64,000 nt of DNA, from assembly GCA_944472135.2 (NCBI GenBank), contig OX235262.1:56330440-56394439 (forward strand), in the 5' to 3' direction. The DNA is from Trichobilharzia regenti (lineage: Eukaryota > Platyhelminthes > Trematoda > Strigeidida > Schistosomatidae). This document shows positions 60,101-64,000 of this stretch, piece by piece. The position numbers were made by a program, and so were the translations under genes. The notes below the pieces were generated by a model. That model was not told the DNA's origin, searched no databases, and saw only the letters and a list, made by a program, of their open reading frames with translations. How positions within the stretch are numbered: position 1 is the stretch's first letter; each line of letters opens with the position of its first letter.

Positions 60101-60302
60101 GAGTATTATATAAATAATTTCGTCTACTCTCCGATAGCTTGTACAAAAAAATGATCAAAATGCCAATCACTATGCACGTAAATCTAATGATCTTGCAAAA
60201 CAAGCAATATCACTCTATCAGAATTTTCTGGAATTATATCGAGCTAAAAGTAGTGACAAAACAAATTTAGATTTCAAAGAAAACGATGTCAAATCAATTA
60301 TT
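32278..60302 (+). CDS. KIFBP: KIF-binding protein (KBP/KIFBP), seven exons seen, 3' end outside window
   Basis: Exons 32278-32539, 32691-33049, 41245-41594, 43560-43771, 48318-48667, 54360-54512 and 60138-60302 join in one frame for 617 codons. Intron phases 1, 0, 2, 1, 0, 0 all fit. Matches to human KBP: the Leu-Ala-Gln-Val region (FLMAQ|VHQLA), [17 protein letters not shown] (exon 3), and above all [24 protein letters not shown] (exon 6), with [11 protein letters not shown] in exon 7. KBP is a TPR-like helical protein that binds kinesin motor domains and blocks microtubule binding; cytoplasmic. Human KBP is 621 residues and the schistosome product is longer, with insertions. The final C-terminal part (about 80 residues) was not found before 64000. 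Introns are up to 8 kb and packed with transposons. Confidence 0.88.
32691..33049 (+). CDS. KIFBP: KIFBP exon 2
   Basis: 359 nt after acceptor atttatag (151-nt intron before it). Ends GCA CAG|GTTGCA, a donor with poor +3 to +6 match. Residues ...[10 protein letters not shown] join exon 3's VHQLAGERS, equivalent to human YYLAQVYQHL. Confidence 0.82.
33127..33606 (-). repeat. Element 1, 3' LTR
   Basis: 480 bp; + strand reads TGTAGGGGACT ... ACGTACTCAACA. Confidence 0.92.
33607..33625 (-). promoter_or_regulatory. Element 1 polypurine tract
   Basis: Minus strand gacctctaggggggagccg directly before the 3' LTR. Confidence 0.6.
34081..37194 (-). CDS. pol: Element 1 Pol (PR-RT-RNase H-integrase)
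   Basis: 1037 residues without a stop. Protease [15 protein letters not shown] (~26-40). RT with [34 protein letters not shown] and the catalytic [11 protein letters not shown] (YIDD, ~340). Chromo-free connection GHHITTNGI. RNase H with [37 protein letters not shown] and [11 protein letters not shown]. Integrase with the H-H-C-C finger (LHSLSHPGV...[10 protein letters not shown]) and the D,D,E core: [19 protein letters not shown] and [12 protein letters not shown]. It starts at or just before the gag stop, where CAGTGATGG places a TGA (gag) over an ATG (pol) in the -1 frame. Order PR-RT-RH-IN is the Ty3/gypsy order. Confidence 0.93.
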   Translation of the reverse strand: MMATAVTGKQTSRLFYVKDKTSDTLFLVDTGAEVSVIPPSLSRRSTRTPGKLSLRAANHTSIQTYGEQSLILDLGLRRRFTWIFIVADVSHAILGADFLSNFNLLVDVNNKKLIDNNTHLKIHGIISSYSVYNISIERPADCPFSSLLHRFPKILKPSYNIEDVPHTVTHKIVTTGQPVRARPRRLPPDKLAAAKAEFEHMMQLGIIRPSNSPWSSPLHMVPKADHDWRPCGDYRHLNNATVPDRYPIPHLHDFSLTLHGKTIFSKVDLVRAYHQIPVAQEDIEKTAIITPFGLFEFLRMPFGLKNAAQSFQRFMDQVTQGLDFVFVYIDDVLIASSSPEEHTDHLTILFQRFEQYGVVINPKKCIFGVSSIQFLGHHITTNGITPTEEKIESIKNFPEPDSLKKVRRFLGMFNFYRRFIPSCASIVQPLTDLLKNDPKKFQWSAEARESFCNAKDALSRVTMLSHINPEASLILCTDASQVAVGAVLQQKMKGEVTPLAFFSKKLEPAQTRYSTFGRELLAIYLAVKHFSYLLQGRHFTIFTDHKPLCHAFTTSLDKHSPREARQLDYISQFSTDIQYIKGDANVVADSLSRSDINQLQTSVDISLDRMAQLQRDDVELQTCRRNSSLQLKDVPIPLSDATIVCDVSTGTNRPFVPLSCRKALFEHLHSLSHPGVRATVRLISERFVWPKMNSDIRRWARECIQCQCSKVHRHTITTPKTFKLPERRFQHIHIDIVGPLPTSRGYTHILTAIDRFTRWAIACPLNDISAENVALVFLDRWVSNYGVPTTITSDRGPQFQSTLFRELTRLLGVKHISTTAYHPAANGLVERFHRQLKSSLMAQNDTSKWSEYLPLILLGIRSTIKEDLGCTPAQLVYGTNLTLPGQLVPSADSTDVNIADFTNRLTRQMLQLQPTAPRQSPRRDQINKHLQTCKFVFIRVDAIRKGLQPPYEGPFQVIKRSDKHFTVNKNGKRETISIDRIKPAYTDNDFESTSATAQSNNQTSDSTPPAPSLILPPYQTRSGRQISKPARYVHFED
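37191..38078 (-). CDS. gag: Element 1 Gag
   Basis: 295 residues from [12 protein letters not shown]. The open frame extends 44 codons upstream but that part covers the PBS, so the ATG at 38078 is preferred. Ends with an Arg/Ser-rich segment and the knuckle [18 protein letters not shown] (C-x2-H-x9-C-x3-C), the same C-H-C-C form as in element 2. Frame intact. Confidence 0.88.
   Translation of the reverse strand: MSSPQSGTSNEQTTNSETNATINAITDFRLPQYGFAEPRIWFAVIEPLLEARGIKSQIAKYGMVLAELPPSVLTEISDFIEDPPTEHQFDKLKALLIQRTSLSDEKRIQQLLTGCELGPRKPSQLLRHMRQLIGHHKVDEVVLKQMWLQRLPRNVQQILIISGKSYDLDQLSDMADSILDVLSDNTISHVASDSATPCHSTPTADTPILAAIADLAARIDNLETNKSDRQVRRRTSQRRSPSRRRSFSRQRSYTSSRDSNICWYHWKFGRHALKCVKPCSFSEANQAQGNASARQ
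38191..38209 (-). promoter_or_regulatory. Element 1 primer-binding site
   Basis: Minus strand tggtgagcccgataagaac, seven bases after the 5' LTR. Shares TGGTGAGCCC with element 2, so both probably use the same or a related tRNA primer. Confidence 0.65.
38217..38696 (-). repeat. Element 1, 5' LTR
   Basis: 480 bp, one mismatch to 33127-33606. Confidence 0.92.
38701..39560. other. KIFBP intron 2, no recognisable element
   Basis: AT-rich intronic sequence continuing from the element-1 insertion site. Nothing recognised. Confidence 0.4.
39561..39745 (-). repeat. tRNA-headed SINE, family 2 (complete)
   Basis: Minus strand: A-box region 'gtctgaatggtatacaagc', 'cttgtaaccggaaggtcctg', B box gggttcgaaccc, then 'gtgtaccgccaataagtccc', 'gacgaaacagcccttcagta' and the tail 'ctaactgatatcaatcc'. 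Full head and body. Confidence 0.8.
39746..40600. other. KIFBP intron 2; one unexplained open frame
   Basis: An open frame of 98 codons at 40081-40377 (+) has ordinary amino-acid composition but no family that I recognise and no upstream splice-site logic linking it to KIFBP. Probably chance. Confidence 0.3.
40605..40705 (-). repeat. Possible tRNA-like SINE head
   Basis: Minus strand: 'cgatggctcattggaagaat' and 'ccagtcacgcgaaggatatgg' then 'gggtttggtcctctgcc', resembling a tRNA-type A box and B box. No tail was matched. Weak. Confidence 0.3.
41141..41195. repeat. (AT)n microsatellite
   Basis: About 54 bp of uninterrupted AT repeat, 50 bp before KIFBP exon 3. It sits just 5' of the polypyrimidine/acceptor region. 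Confidence 0.95.
41245..41594 (+). CDS. KIFBP: KIFBP exon 3
   Basis: 350 nt between ctctgtag and ACA|GTAAGA, phase 0 in, phase 2 out. Contains [20 protein letters not shown], the conserved central TPR region. A long (AT)n tract lies 50 bases before it. Confidence 0.85.
42040..42890 (+). mobile_element. RTE-B fragment, strongly decayed
   Basis: Follows the RTE-B order in DNA: 'gtatgattatgttggagagttgg' (V-D-Y-V-E-S region of '[12 protein letters not shown]'), 'ggcatttgccaacttacgtcacctctgatg', 'gtgtgtattgcacacagatccgctctgtac', 'aagaggctagctgttgct' (KRLAV), then the 3' UTR to about 42890. Many indels. Confidence 0.6.
42891..43490. other. KIFBP intron 3, no recognisable element
   Basis: Contains a few SINE-like words (about 43180-43340) that are too degenerate to assign. 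Confidence 0.3.
43560..43771 (+). CDS. KIFBP: KIFBP exon 4
   Basis: 212 nt after acceptor ttattttag. Begins by completing a His codon (CA|T) and ends G|GTAAGT. Helical, Lys-rich at its end ([10 protein letters not shown]). Confidence 0.8.
43935..44065 (+). repeat. Possible SINE with tRNA-like head
   Basis: 'gattcagtggtctaagcgtgc' resembles an A box and 'ggcggtttaaagc' a degenerate B box, followed by 'gtcgttggacctcagataac'. Low confidence. Confidence 0.4.
44066..44700. other. KIFBP intron 4, no recognisable element
   Basis: AT-rich intronic sequence. Nothing assigned. Confidence 0.3.
44705..45750 (+). mobile_element. Penelope-like element, RT end to GIY-YIG, decayed
   Basis: Starts with [20 protein letters not shown] and [20 protein letters not shown] (RT palm and the 'R.V.D..'-region), passes through degenerate thumb, then 45315-45605 reads [20 protein letters not shown] followed by [13 protein letters not shown] (GIY-YIG endonuclease: 'YxI.C..C...YIGQT.R...R..EH'). 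Confidence 0.7.
45895..46085 (+). repeat. SINE family 2 inserted in a Penelope-like tail
   Basis: Head with B box tgggttcgacccacgg, then 'gcgtactgctggagagtcc', 'gataaaacttttaactactc' and the tail 'ctctaactgatgttagctcatgatgaaatcctcc'. The Penelope-like 3' tail (bases before 45895 and 46110-46215) is split by it. Confidence 0.7.
46110..46215 (+). mobile_element. Penelope-like 3' tail (continuation)
   Basis: 'ttgatatgattatgagcaataaatgaggcccgaaaagctg...aataatgtaacactatg' parallels 60960-61040 ('attatgattatgaacaataaattgtgttcgaaaattc...aataatactgtttcattgtg'). Confidence 0.55.
46537..46792 (+). repeat. Foldback SINE, family 2
   Basis: A normal plus-strand head (gtccgagtggtctaatggtcg, B box aggttcgagcc) and tail (ends 46790 'tgatgaaatcctccaaccaa') are preceded at 46537-46575 by an inverted copy of the tail ('ggttggaggatttcatcatg'). 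The arms pair over about 38 bp. Confidence 0.75.
47017..47328 (+). mobile_element. Solo LTR, family TGTGGTGAG (copy A)
   Basis: 312 bp, TGTGGTGAGAGC ... CTTGTTACA. 4-bp duplication ACTT (47013-47016, 47329-47332). AATAAA-type signal (aataaatgatctgttg) near the end, as in an R/U5 junction. Confidence 0.8.
47329..47859. other. KIFBP intron 4, no recognisable element
   Basis: Includes a short (AT)n at 47536-47549. Nothing else identified. Confidence 0.35.
47860..48092 (-). repeat. tRNA-headed SINE, family 1, variant b
   Basis: Minus strand: tgcgtcggtggcacagcggc (A box), the anticodon-arm-like middle, B box gagttcgatccctcgcc, then 'ctatctaagccactcatgag', 'gctagcaaccccatcacg', 'gctacagaaactcc' and 'cctatgttccactgggaacg'. 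Confidence 0.8.
48100..48240 (-). repeat. SINE family 1 tail fragment
   Basis: Degenerate second copy of the same tail (gcgttccaagcagaatatagg, cagtgatttttatctttata, gttgctagcctcacgctttc) directly beside the full copy; head missing. It ends about 80 bp before KIFBP exon 5. Confidence 0.55.
48318..48667 (+). CDS. KIFBP: KIFBP exon 5
   Basis: 350 nt after tttatag, before CAG|GTAATC. Encodes [20 protein letters not shown] and [20 protein letters not shown], which parallels human '...FLLGQHYVFEAKEFF...VQDHSALFKVLAFFE'. Confidence 0.85.
48981..49320 (+). mobile_element. Solo LTR, family TGTGGTGAG (copy B)
   Basis: 340 bp, TGTGGTGAGATCTGG ... CTGCCGTTAAA (the final TACA mutated to TAAA). 4-bp duplication AGAT (48977-48980, 49321-49324). 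Confidence 0.8.
49325..50265. other. KIFBP intron 5, no recognisable element
   Basis: AT-rich with short (ATA)/(GAT) runs at 49455-49490. No gene or repeat recognised. Confidence 0.35.
50270..50745 (+). mobile_element. RTE-B 3' end fragment
   Basis: 'atgcctaggaatcgccttcc' (HRLPRRA region), 'gttggtcaaaccaaaacatgg' (GQTKTWH), 'gccagccacatagggaggtgtagactg', 'gggggtcctagggacagtaa' (GWGPRD) and 'atccactccttgtgacttataacattcaat', then the 3' UTR. Matches the reverse complement of 54800-55050. Confidence 0.75.
51326..51480 (+). repeat. tRNA-headed SINE, family 1, variant a
   Basis: gtgcgtcggtggcacagtgg (A box), gggttcgagccacg (B box), cgacgcac, then 'atctatggtcggcctgcaaa' and 'gctgaaaattcc'. Near-complete tRNA-like head. 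Confidence 0.8.
51559..51637. repeat. Hairpin of SINE-3 tail with ribozyme remnant in the loop
   Basis: Arms 51559-51583 and 51613-51637 pair over 25 bp with one G/T mismatch (tggtggatggtgactagcag and its inverse). The loop holds 'agaacgaaatgcacaatctgga', a remnant of the hammerhead 3' half seen at 54146-54170. Confidence 0.85.
51684..52840. other. KIFBP intron 5, no recognisable element
   Basis: About 1.15 kb AT-rich intronic DNA. Nothing identified. Confidence 0.35.
52845..53068 (-). repeat. tRNA-headed SINE, family 1, variant b
   Basis: Minus strand: tgtgcgtcggtggcacagagg, gtagagtgctcgcctaccac, B box gagttcgatcccccgcc, then the body 'aaccctttacctcgctaagc' and the tail. Inverted relative to 53300-53530, 230 bp away. 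Confidence 0.8.
53300..53530 (+). repeat. tRNA-headed SINE, family 1, variant b (best copy)
   Basis: The head is the most tRNA-like in the window: seven acceptor pairs (GTGCGTC/GGCGCAC allowing G-T) and a perfect T arm ggggttcgatcccc. Then 'ctcctttacctcgctaagcc', 'gaggctagcaaccccatcc', 'gctacagaaatttcaagc' and 'gtcccactgggaacg'. A second B-box hairpin (aacccgcaatcttctgattg..gggttcgagtccc) lies just before it at 53250-53285. Confidence 0.85.
53531..54048. other. KIFBP intron 5, no recognisable element
   Basis: Non-coding, AT-rich. Nothing identified. Confidence 0.35.
54049..54205 (+). repeat. Ribozyme-bearing SINE (family 3, Sm-alpha-like)
   Basis: Head with B box tgggttcgagcctcgg, then 'gtgggaacatcatcactcac', a hammerhead-like module and the tail 'agtcaccatccaccagtt'. 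This architecture (tRNA-like head, hammerhead, short tail) is that of the schistosome Sm-alpha SINE-like family. It lies 155 bp before KIFBP exon 6, sense to the gene. Confidence 0.75.
54113..54178 (+). ncRNA. Hammerhead ribozyme-like motif (type I), probably impaired
   Basis: Core: CTGACGAG (54130-54137), stem II GTCC-aaat-AGGAC, GAAA (54150-54153), a short stem III around tgcgctttatc with an ATC cleavage triplet, then ctggattccattgc pairing back to gcaggtacatcc for stem I. All conserved core bases are present. 'taaa' between ATCC and CTGA disturbs stem I next to the core, and stem III is poor, so activity is doubtful. Confidence 0.65.
54360..54512 (+). CDS. KIFBP: KIFBP exon 6
   Basis: 153 nt after gttatgtag, before [18 protein letters not shown] and LNPDYYLN are the strongest identities to vertebrate KBP. 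Confidence 0.9.
54630..56040 (-). mobile_element. RTE-B, RT to 3' end, 5'-truncated (best copy)
   Basis: Minus frame 55892-55248 (214 codons) carries [19 protein letters not shown] (with MAV at the start of the frame), [36 protein letters not shown] (YADD), [15 protein letters not shown] and [12 protein letters not shown]. Frames 55456-54815 continue with [20 protein letters not shown] and [16 protein letters not shown] frameshift at about 55130-55240 splits it. The 3' end lies in an (att)n run near 54620-54640. Confidence 0.85.
55248..55892 (-). pseudogene. RTE-B reverse transcriptase fragment
   Basis: Open frame with intact palm, including YADD. It lacks the endonuclease and the RT fingers (5'-truncated) and cannot be functional alone. 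Truncated C-terminally by a frameshift. Confidence 0.8.
56215..56870 (-). mobile_element. RTE-A 3' end fragment
   Basis: 'tctgaggagaacatggggct', 'catctccatttcagcctgttct', 'cctgcatgttaacctcatagccacgcc' and 'tgaggacgtcat'-type blocks match 26960-27470 and 3570-4110. Confidence 0.65.
57096..57180. repeat. (AT)n and (attat)n microsatellite
   Basis: About 38 bp AT repeat then an imperfect 'attatattatgttat' array, exactly between the inverted RTE-A fragments. Confidence 0.9.
57195..58495 (+). mobile_element. RTE-A fragment (RT to 3' end)
   Basis: The open frame 57055-57525 reads [20 protein letters not shown] and [20 protein letters not shown]. Then frameshifted parts: [17 protein letters not shown] at 57640-57680, [16 protein letters not shown] (57745), [14 protein letters not shown] (58040) and [15 protein letters not shown] (ends 58483). 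3' end at the (aat)n run 58489-58503. Confidence 0.8.
58727..58792 (+). repeat. 66-bp perfect inverted repeat, left arm
   Basis: ctttacaaccgctttacaac... to ...gaaaattactcag; exact reverse complement of 59161-59226. Confidence 0.95.
58790..59111 (+). pseudogene. Penelope-like GIY-YIG endonuclease C-terminus
   Basis: Frame [20 protein letters not shown] (GIY-YIG part: C.CG..YIGRT) runs without a stop through [31 protein letters not shown] (the 'S.I..H'-box) and [15 protein letters not shown] to the stop after WTT at 59109-59111. The RT portion is absent. Confidence 0.75.
59161..59226 (-). repeat. 66-bp perfect inverted repeat, right arm
   Basis: ctgagtaattttcatgaact... to ...gcggttgtaaag. Confidence 0.95.
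59552..59888 (-). mobile_element. Solo LTR, family TGTGGTGAG (copy E, inverted)
   Basis: Reverse complement of the family, from cttaacgacataagacaagg to cagctctcaccaca. 4-bp duplication TCAA (59548-59551, 59889-59892). Confidence 0.78.
60138..60302 (+). CDS. KIFBP: KIFBP exon 7 (not the last)
   Basis: 165 nt after ctccgatag, before ATT|GTAAGT, phase 0 both sides. Encodes [21 protein letters not shown] further exon encoding the C-terminus is expected downstream. Confidence 0.82.
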
Positions 60303-60359
60303 GTAAGTCACTTTTTATTTTATGTGTTTAAAGAATAAATAGGATGTTTACGTTTCCCA

Positions 60360-61050
60360 GAACAGGGAATATCACGACGACATGCATGTCAAACATGCGC
60401 AAGATGACACAAACAATAAGGAATCTAAATCACCAGTAGTAATTCCATGCAAAGAAGGGACCTTGAAAACCTTACGCAGAATTTTTAACAAGGCAGGAAT
60501 AAAAGTGGCTGGCATTCAAACCACCAACAAACTCAATTAGAAACAAGCTTTGTCGGCTAAAGGATCATGTGGAACCAATAAGACAAAACAATTTAGTTTA
60601 TCTCCCACACTACTGGAATGATTGTCAGGTCAAATACATAGATCAAACTAGTAGAACAAGGTCAGTCAGATTAGCCGAGCACAAAAACCTAGCAAAATCT
60701 AGATTAGTTGATCCGAATAAGTTAAAAAATCTAGAGAACAGTTCAGTCGTAGGTAGCACTACATGCAATTACATAGAACCATACAGGGTGGAGGGAGAGA
60801 TTGATAACGGAAGCTTTGTTTATCGAATCAACTGCAAATACGTTTAAAAGGAATAATTCAACACCTGTCCCAGATATCTGGAAAATTCTACTACCACAAC
60901 GACGACAAATAGGAGGGAACAAAGAAAACTATAAAACTCAAGTTTCGAAGTTGTGTGGTTATAAGTATTATGATTATGAACAATAAATTGTGTTCGAAAA
61001 TTCATCCAGTCAATAATACTGTTTCATTGTGTGATACATCTAATAAATAA
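60360..61050 (+). mobile_element. Penelope-like element 3' region with GIY-YIG remains
   Basis: SPVVIPCKEGTLKTLRRIFN, then 60569-60847: NNLVYLPHYWNDCQVKYIDQ, TSRTRSVRLAEHKNLAKSRL (GIY-YIG: YIDQTSR...R..EHK) and SVVGSTTCNYIEP. The tail to about 61050 is shared with 2152-2340. Begins 58 bp after KIFBP exon 7. Frames broken. Confidence 0.72.
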
Positions 61051-61375
61051 ACTAATATGGAATTACTTCCTACCACAGTGTCCAAGTTTTAAACATATAT
61101 TAAAAGGGAATATCACGACAGATATTCCAACTGTGTAAAAAAAATTTGCTGAAACTCCCATAAAACAGCACCAAAAGTAACATTTAATACGGTTACACCA
61201 TTCCTCTTAACACATAATATGAAATCGTATGAAACCAACTACCGGAGAATATTCAAATCGTAATTGTCCACCTCCATTCTACCTATCCAAGTAGGTGGAA
61301 ATGAAAACGAGGTATATTTGTGTTTGCTATTACTTGTATACACACTCAATGAATAGCGACATTAGTTTAGTAGTC
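61051..61375. other. KIFBP 3'-side intron or flank, no recognisable feature
   Basis: AT-rich. I searched by eye for the missing C-terminal KIFBP exon here and did not find it. Confidence 0.3.
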
Positions 61376-61379
61376 CCAG

Positions 61380-61674
61380 TGTGGTGAGAGCAGGCCGTGA
61401 GAGAATATGAGCAGGGCTGATTCAACAACCAATCACAGCAAAGTTAACTTGGCAAAATATGATTCGCAGATAGAGAACTCTATTTGTCGAGGAATCCCGA
61501 AACAACCAATCAGAAGCCTGCGTTTGTCTGCCTAACTTCTGATAAACAACCAATCAGATAACTGCGCTTGTCTACTTGCATAAACTATAATAATGTATGT
61601 GAAATATGTATAAATACGTGTTGATTTTCATAATAAAACGATCTGTTGCCTGGCCCTTGTCTTCTGTTGTTACA
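61380..61674 (+). mobile_element. Solo LTR, family TGTGGTGAG (copy D)
   Basis: 295 bp, TGTGGTGAGAGCAGG ... CTGTTGTTACA, 4-bp duplication CCAG (61376-61379, 61675-61678), with 'ataataaaacgatctgttgcc' near the end. Confidence 0.82.
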
Positions 61675-61678
61675 CCAG

Positions 61679-62181
61679 TATATTCTGTAGGTTTTAGTTG
61701 GCTTTTATTAGCAAGATACCATCATATACTGAATTATTAGTCCCCACTGATAATTTTCGGAACACCTATCAATAAGAAGTAAAGAATAACATTGTCTAAA
61801 GAGATAATGAATTGAAAATCTTAGAGGAAATATGTAGTGAATTCATAAAGTAGCAGTTTGCGCTAGTTTTTCCTTGAGAAACTTCTGAAATACCTTTAAA
61901 TATTGCATTGAAAGTGACAACTGTCTCACCATTATAAACCACTCTGCCAATAAACTCACCTTCAACCAACTTTCTACTTTAATATTCATCTTATTGACTA
62001 GAAACAACTTAACTCATTGCATTTGTAGTACACTATGTGTACGTCTTTCTTATGATCTATCGTTGGAAAACATTCTCGCTATTGATATCCAGAAGAATGT
62101 GGCCAGTCATCAGTTTTACTAAGTGTACACGAGTGAGTAATCAGCAACCATTTGTTGTGCACGTACCATGGAAGCAAAATA
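61679..62181. other. No recognisable feature
   Basis: AT-rich spacer; no coding signal noticed. Confidence 0.3.
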
Positions 62182-62185
62182 AATC

Positions 62186-62666
62186 TGTAGGGGACTAAAT
62201 AGAGAGCTCGGTAACGGTACAAATATCAGGATAAAAATCCAAGTTAGTGAAAGAGTATTGTAACAGTGTGTCATAAAAATACAGATGACAAGTTGTAGAA
62301 ATTAATGGTTACTGGGTGATACAGTTAAAGTTTGCTGTTACAAATTATTAATATAATCCCCAGAAGCGTTCACTGATGGAGTCGTGTCCAGTAGTAGAAG
62401 CTGTGCACCGGTTGTGGAATAGTCTTCATATGAGAATGAGCAGTTCCTTCAAAATCCGAAGGATACAACACGATTATTAGTGAAGCTAGTAGATAGTATA
62501 GACCGGTGGGAAAACAAAGCTTTGAGTAGCACACTGTATTTTCGATTGTACTCCGTAGTTAGGCATATTTTACAATGAATGGCTTTAAACAAAAGCTGTA
62601 TACAATGTTTCCATTTTTAACATCTAACAAAAAAAGTTGTACAATCATATTGCTCCAGACTCCACA
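62186..62666 (-). mobile_element. Solo LTR, same family as element 1
   Basis: 481 bp, TGTAGGGGACTAAATAGAG ... GACTCCACA, colinear with 33127-33606 but diverged. 4-bp duplication AATC (62182-62185, 62667-62670). Confidence 0.85.
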
Positions 62667-62705
62667 AATCAAGGCTTACAGTAAAGTAAATCAAACTAAA
62701 TCAAT

Positions 62706-62891
62706 TTAATAAACGTTAGACTCACCTACGTCTACTTTAGGTGTTTTAGGTGATGTACATCCAACCAGGATGAGACGCCATCTTTTTTCTCTTATCCTTT
62801 GTGCTAATAACATGCACATACTCAAAGTCTTTAGTTTATCCATACTAACCAGATAAACTGTAAAATCCTTTTCTCCAAACAATCTTAGCAT
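62706..62891 (-). CDS. Possible first exon of an unknown gene
   Basis: Minus-strand open frame from MLRLFGEKDFTVYLVSMDKL. A good splice donor (GACGTAG|GTGAGT, about 62728) would cut it after ...TPKVDV, giving about 54 codons. Composition is protein-like (KTLSMCMLLAQRIREKRWRL) and an AT-rich TATA-like stretch lies about 45 bases upstream. I do not recognise the family and see no further exon between here and the KIFBP exons on the other strand. May be chance. Confidence 0.25.
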   Translation of the reverse strand: MLRLFGEKDFTVYLVSMDKLKTLSMCMLLAQRIREKRWRLILVGCTSPKTPKVDVGESNVY

Positions 62892-63320
62892 TTTATTCTA
62901 TTTAAATGTAGTTCTCGTCAAAGCATATTTATAAATGACTCATTATTATTGATTCGTATCTTTTCATCAATACTTGCAGGTTAGACGGTGTAACTGATGA
63001 AGTGCTTAATTGGGCACATAGTGTTTAGTAAGGTTGTCATGGTTTAGTGTATCAACAACACAACCAGTCCCTTACACAACTACTGATGGTAGAGGAATGT
63101 CAGAGAGTCCTAGACTTAGACTAAGCGTTAGATTGCTATATCGGTGGCGTATGCTTAGAAGTTAAAGGATATGATATCTGGGATGAGATCAAATGTAAAT
63201 AAAATACACCTTATCATAAATTTTGAGCAGACTGGTTGCTGGAAAAAGCATATTCTCCTCAATAGCTTCTTGATGAGGTTCTACATTCTCACATCCGTAA
63301 TAGTTAAAGAATAATTGTTT
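62892..63320. other. No recognisable feature
   Basis: Spacer between the possible exon and the foldback SINEs. Nothing identified. Confidence 0.3.
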
Positions 63321-63322
63321 TA

Positions 63323-63530
63323 TTGGATAGAGGATTTTATTATGAGCTGACATCAGTTAGAGAACCACTGTAAAACCTCCAAGGAGTACTAAACAGCTGT
63401 TTTAAACCCAGGTGGGTGCGTACTGCTGAAGGGTCCCAAACTAGGCTGACGAAACAGCTGTCCAGTACTCCCAGGTTTCCCAGTGGTTCTCTAACTGATG
63501 TCAGCTCATGATGAAATCCTCCATCCAATC
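63323..63530 (+). repeat. Foldback SINE family 2 derivative, headless
   Basis: Left arm 63323-63403 (gatagaggattttattatga .. aacagctgttt) is the inverse of the right arm 63451-63528 (aaacagctgtccagtactcc .. gatgaaatcctccatcca), with several mismatches. Only a short loop (cccaggtgggtgcgtactgc...) remains, with no tRNA head. Confidence 0.8.
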
Positions 63531-63600
63531 AAACAAAATCCCTACAGAACCAATACTTGAAAATAATTGTTTCCAACTATATGACAATGTTTTACGAGTT

Positions 63601-63903
63601 GACCACGGTTTGATATCAGTTAGCGAATCATTGAAAACCAGGGAGTACTGGACAGCTGCTGTTTCATCCTAGTTTTGGGAATCATCGGCAGTACGCATCC
63701 ACTGGGATTCGAACCCAGGACCTTCCGGTTACAAGGCAAGCTCGTATACCATTCAGCCACTGGGACCTGATTCGATGGCTCGTGAATTCTAACTTCCCAG
63801 TGGGTGCGTACTGCCGATGATTCCCAAAACTAGGATAAAACAGCAGCTGTCCAGTACTCTGCTGGTTTTCAATGGTTCTCTAACTGATATCAATCCGTGA
63901 TCA
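63601..63903. repeat. Foldback SINE family 2, head-to-head
   Basis: A complete minus-strand SINE (tail at 63601, tRNA-like head with B box gggattcgaaccc near 63710, A-box region at about 63760) is joined to a plus-strand body (63795-63903) without a head. Arms 63601-63707 and 63795-63903 pair over about 107 bp with few mismatches. The loop of about 87 bases is the tRNA-like part. Confidence 0.85.
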
Positions 63904-64000
63904 ACTCGTAAAACATAACTAATCCTTACAAACCAAACTATAGAAATATGACAATGTTTCAAACAACAATGAGTTATTAAAATTAATAGTATATGCTTCA

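Overview
This window looks like schistosome (blood fluke) nuclear DNA. The evidence is AT-rich sequence, protein-coding exons separated by either very short (30 and 37 nt) or multi-kilobase introns, Ty3/gypsy elements with a C-H-C-C Gag knuckle of the CsRn1/Boudicca type, SR2-like RTE and CR1-like non-LTR elements, Penelope-like elements, and tRNA-headed SINEs, one of which carries a hammerhead-ribozyme-like core as in the schistosome Sm-alpha family. I cannot name the species.

Two cellular genes are visible, both recognised from protein sequence and splice-site logic. (1) A nuclear RNA export factor (NXF family) on the minus strand, 16484 down to 10815: five exons giving a 435-residue product with an NTF2-like domain and a C-terminal TAP-C/UBA-like domain, but no visible RNA-binding or leucine-rich-repeat domain. 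(2) KIFBP (kinesin-family-binding protein, KBP) on the plus strand: seven exons from 32278 to 60302 giving 617 codons in one continuous frame; the last part (about 80 residues by comparison with human KBP) is not seen and probably lies beyond the window. Everything else I can explain is repetitive.

Layout. 1-10.7 kb: a graveyard of Penelope-like, RTE and SINE pieces, with a solo LTR at 5.55-6.0 kb. 10.8-16.5 kb: NXF, whose last intron holds an old tandem duplication, two ribozyme-type SINEs and a perfectly duplicated 157-bp block. 16.5-21.4 kb: a CR1-like element preceded by an inverted 3' fragment of a different CR1-like element. 21.8-25.1 kb: an internally deleted CsRn1-clade LTR element with both LTRs. 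25.4-32.1 kb: SINE, CR1 tail, LTR fragments, a nearly full-length RTE (minus) and a decayed LTR element. 32.3 kb to the end: KIFBP, whose introns carry an almost pristine 5.57-kb CsRn1-clade retrotransposon (33127-38696, LTRs differing by one base, 4-bp target duplication), Penelope-like fragments, SINEs (several folded back on themselves), and five related solo LTRs.

The most notable items are the domain-reduced NXF gene, the Penelope-like insertion with perfect 66-bp inverted repeats and a 12-bp target duplication (58646-59227), the hammerhead-bearing SINE (54049-54205), the foldback SINEs near the right edge, the solo-LTR family with 4-bp duplications, and the in-frame deletion derivative of the LTR element at 21.8-25.1 kb. 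All identity and homology statements come from reading by eye; no alignment or database search was run.
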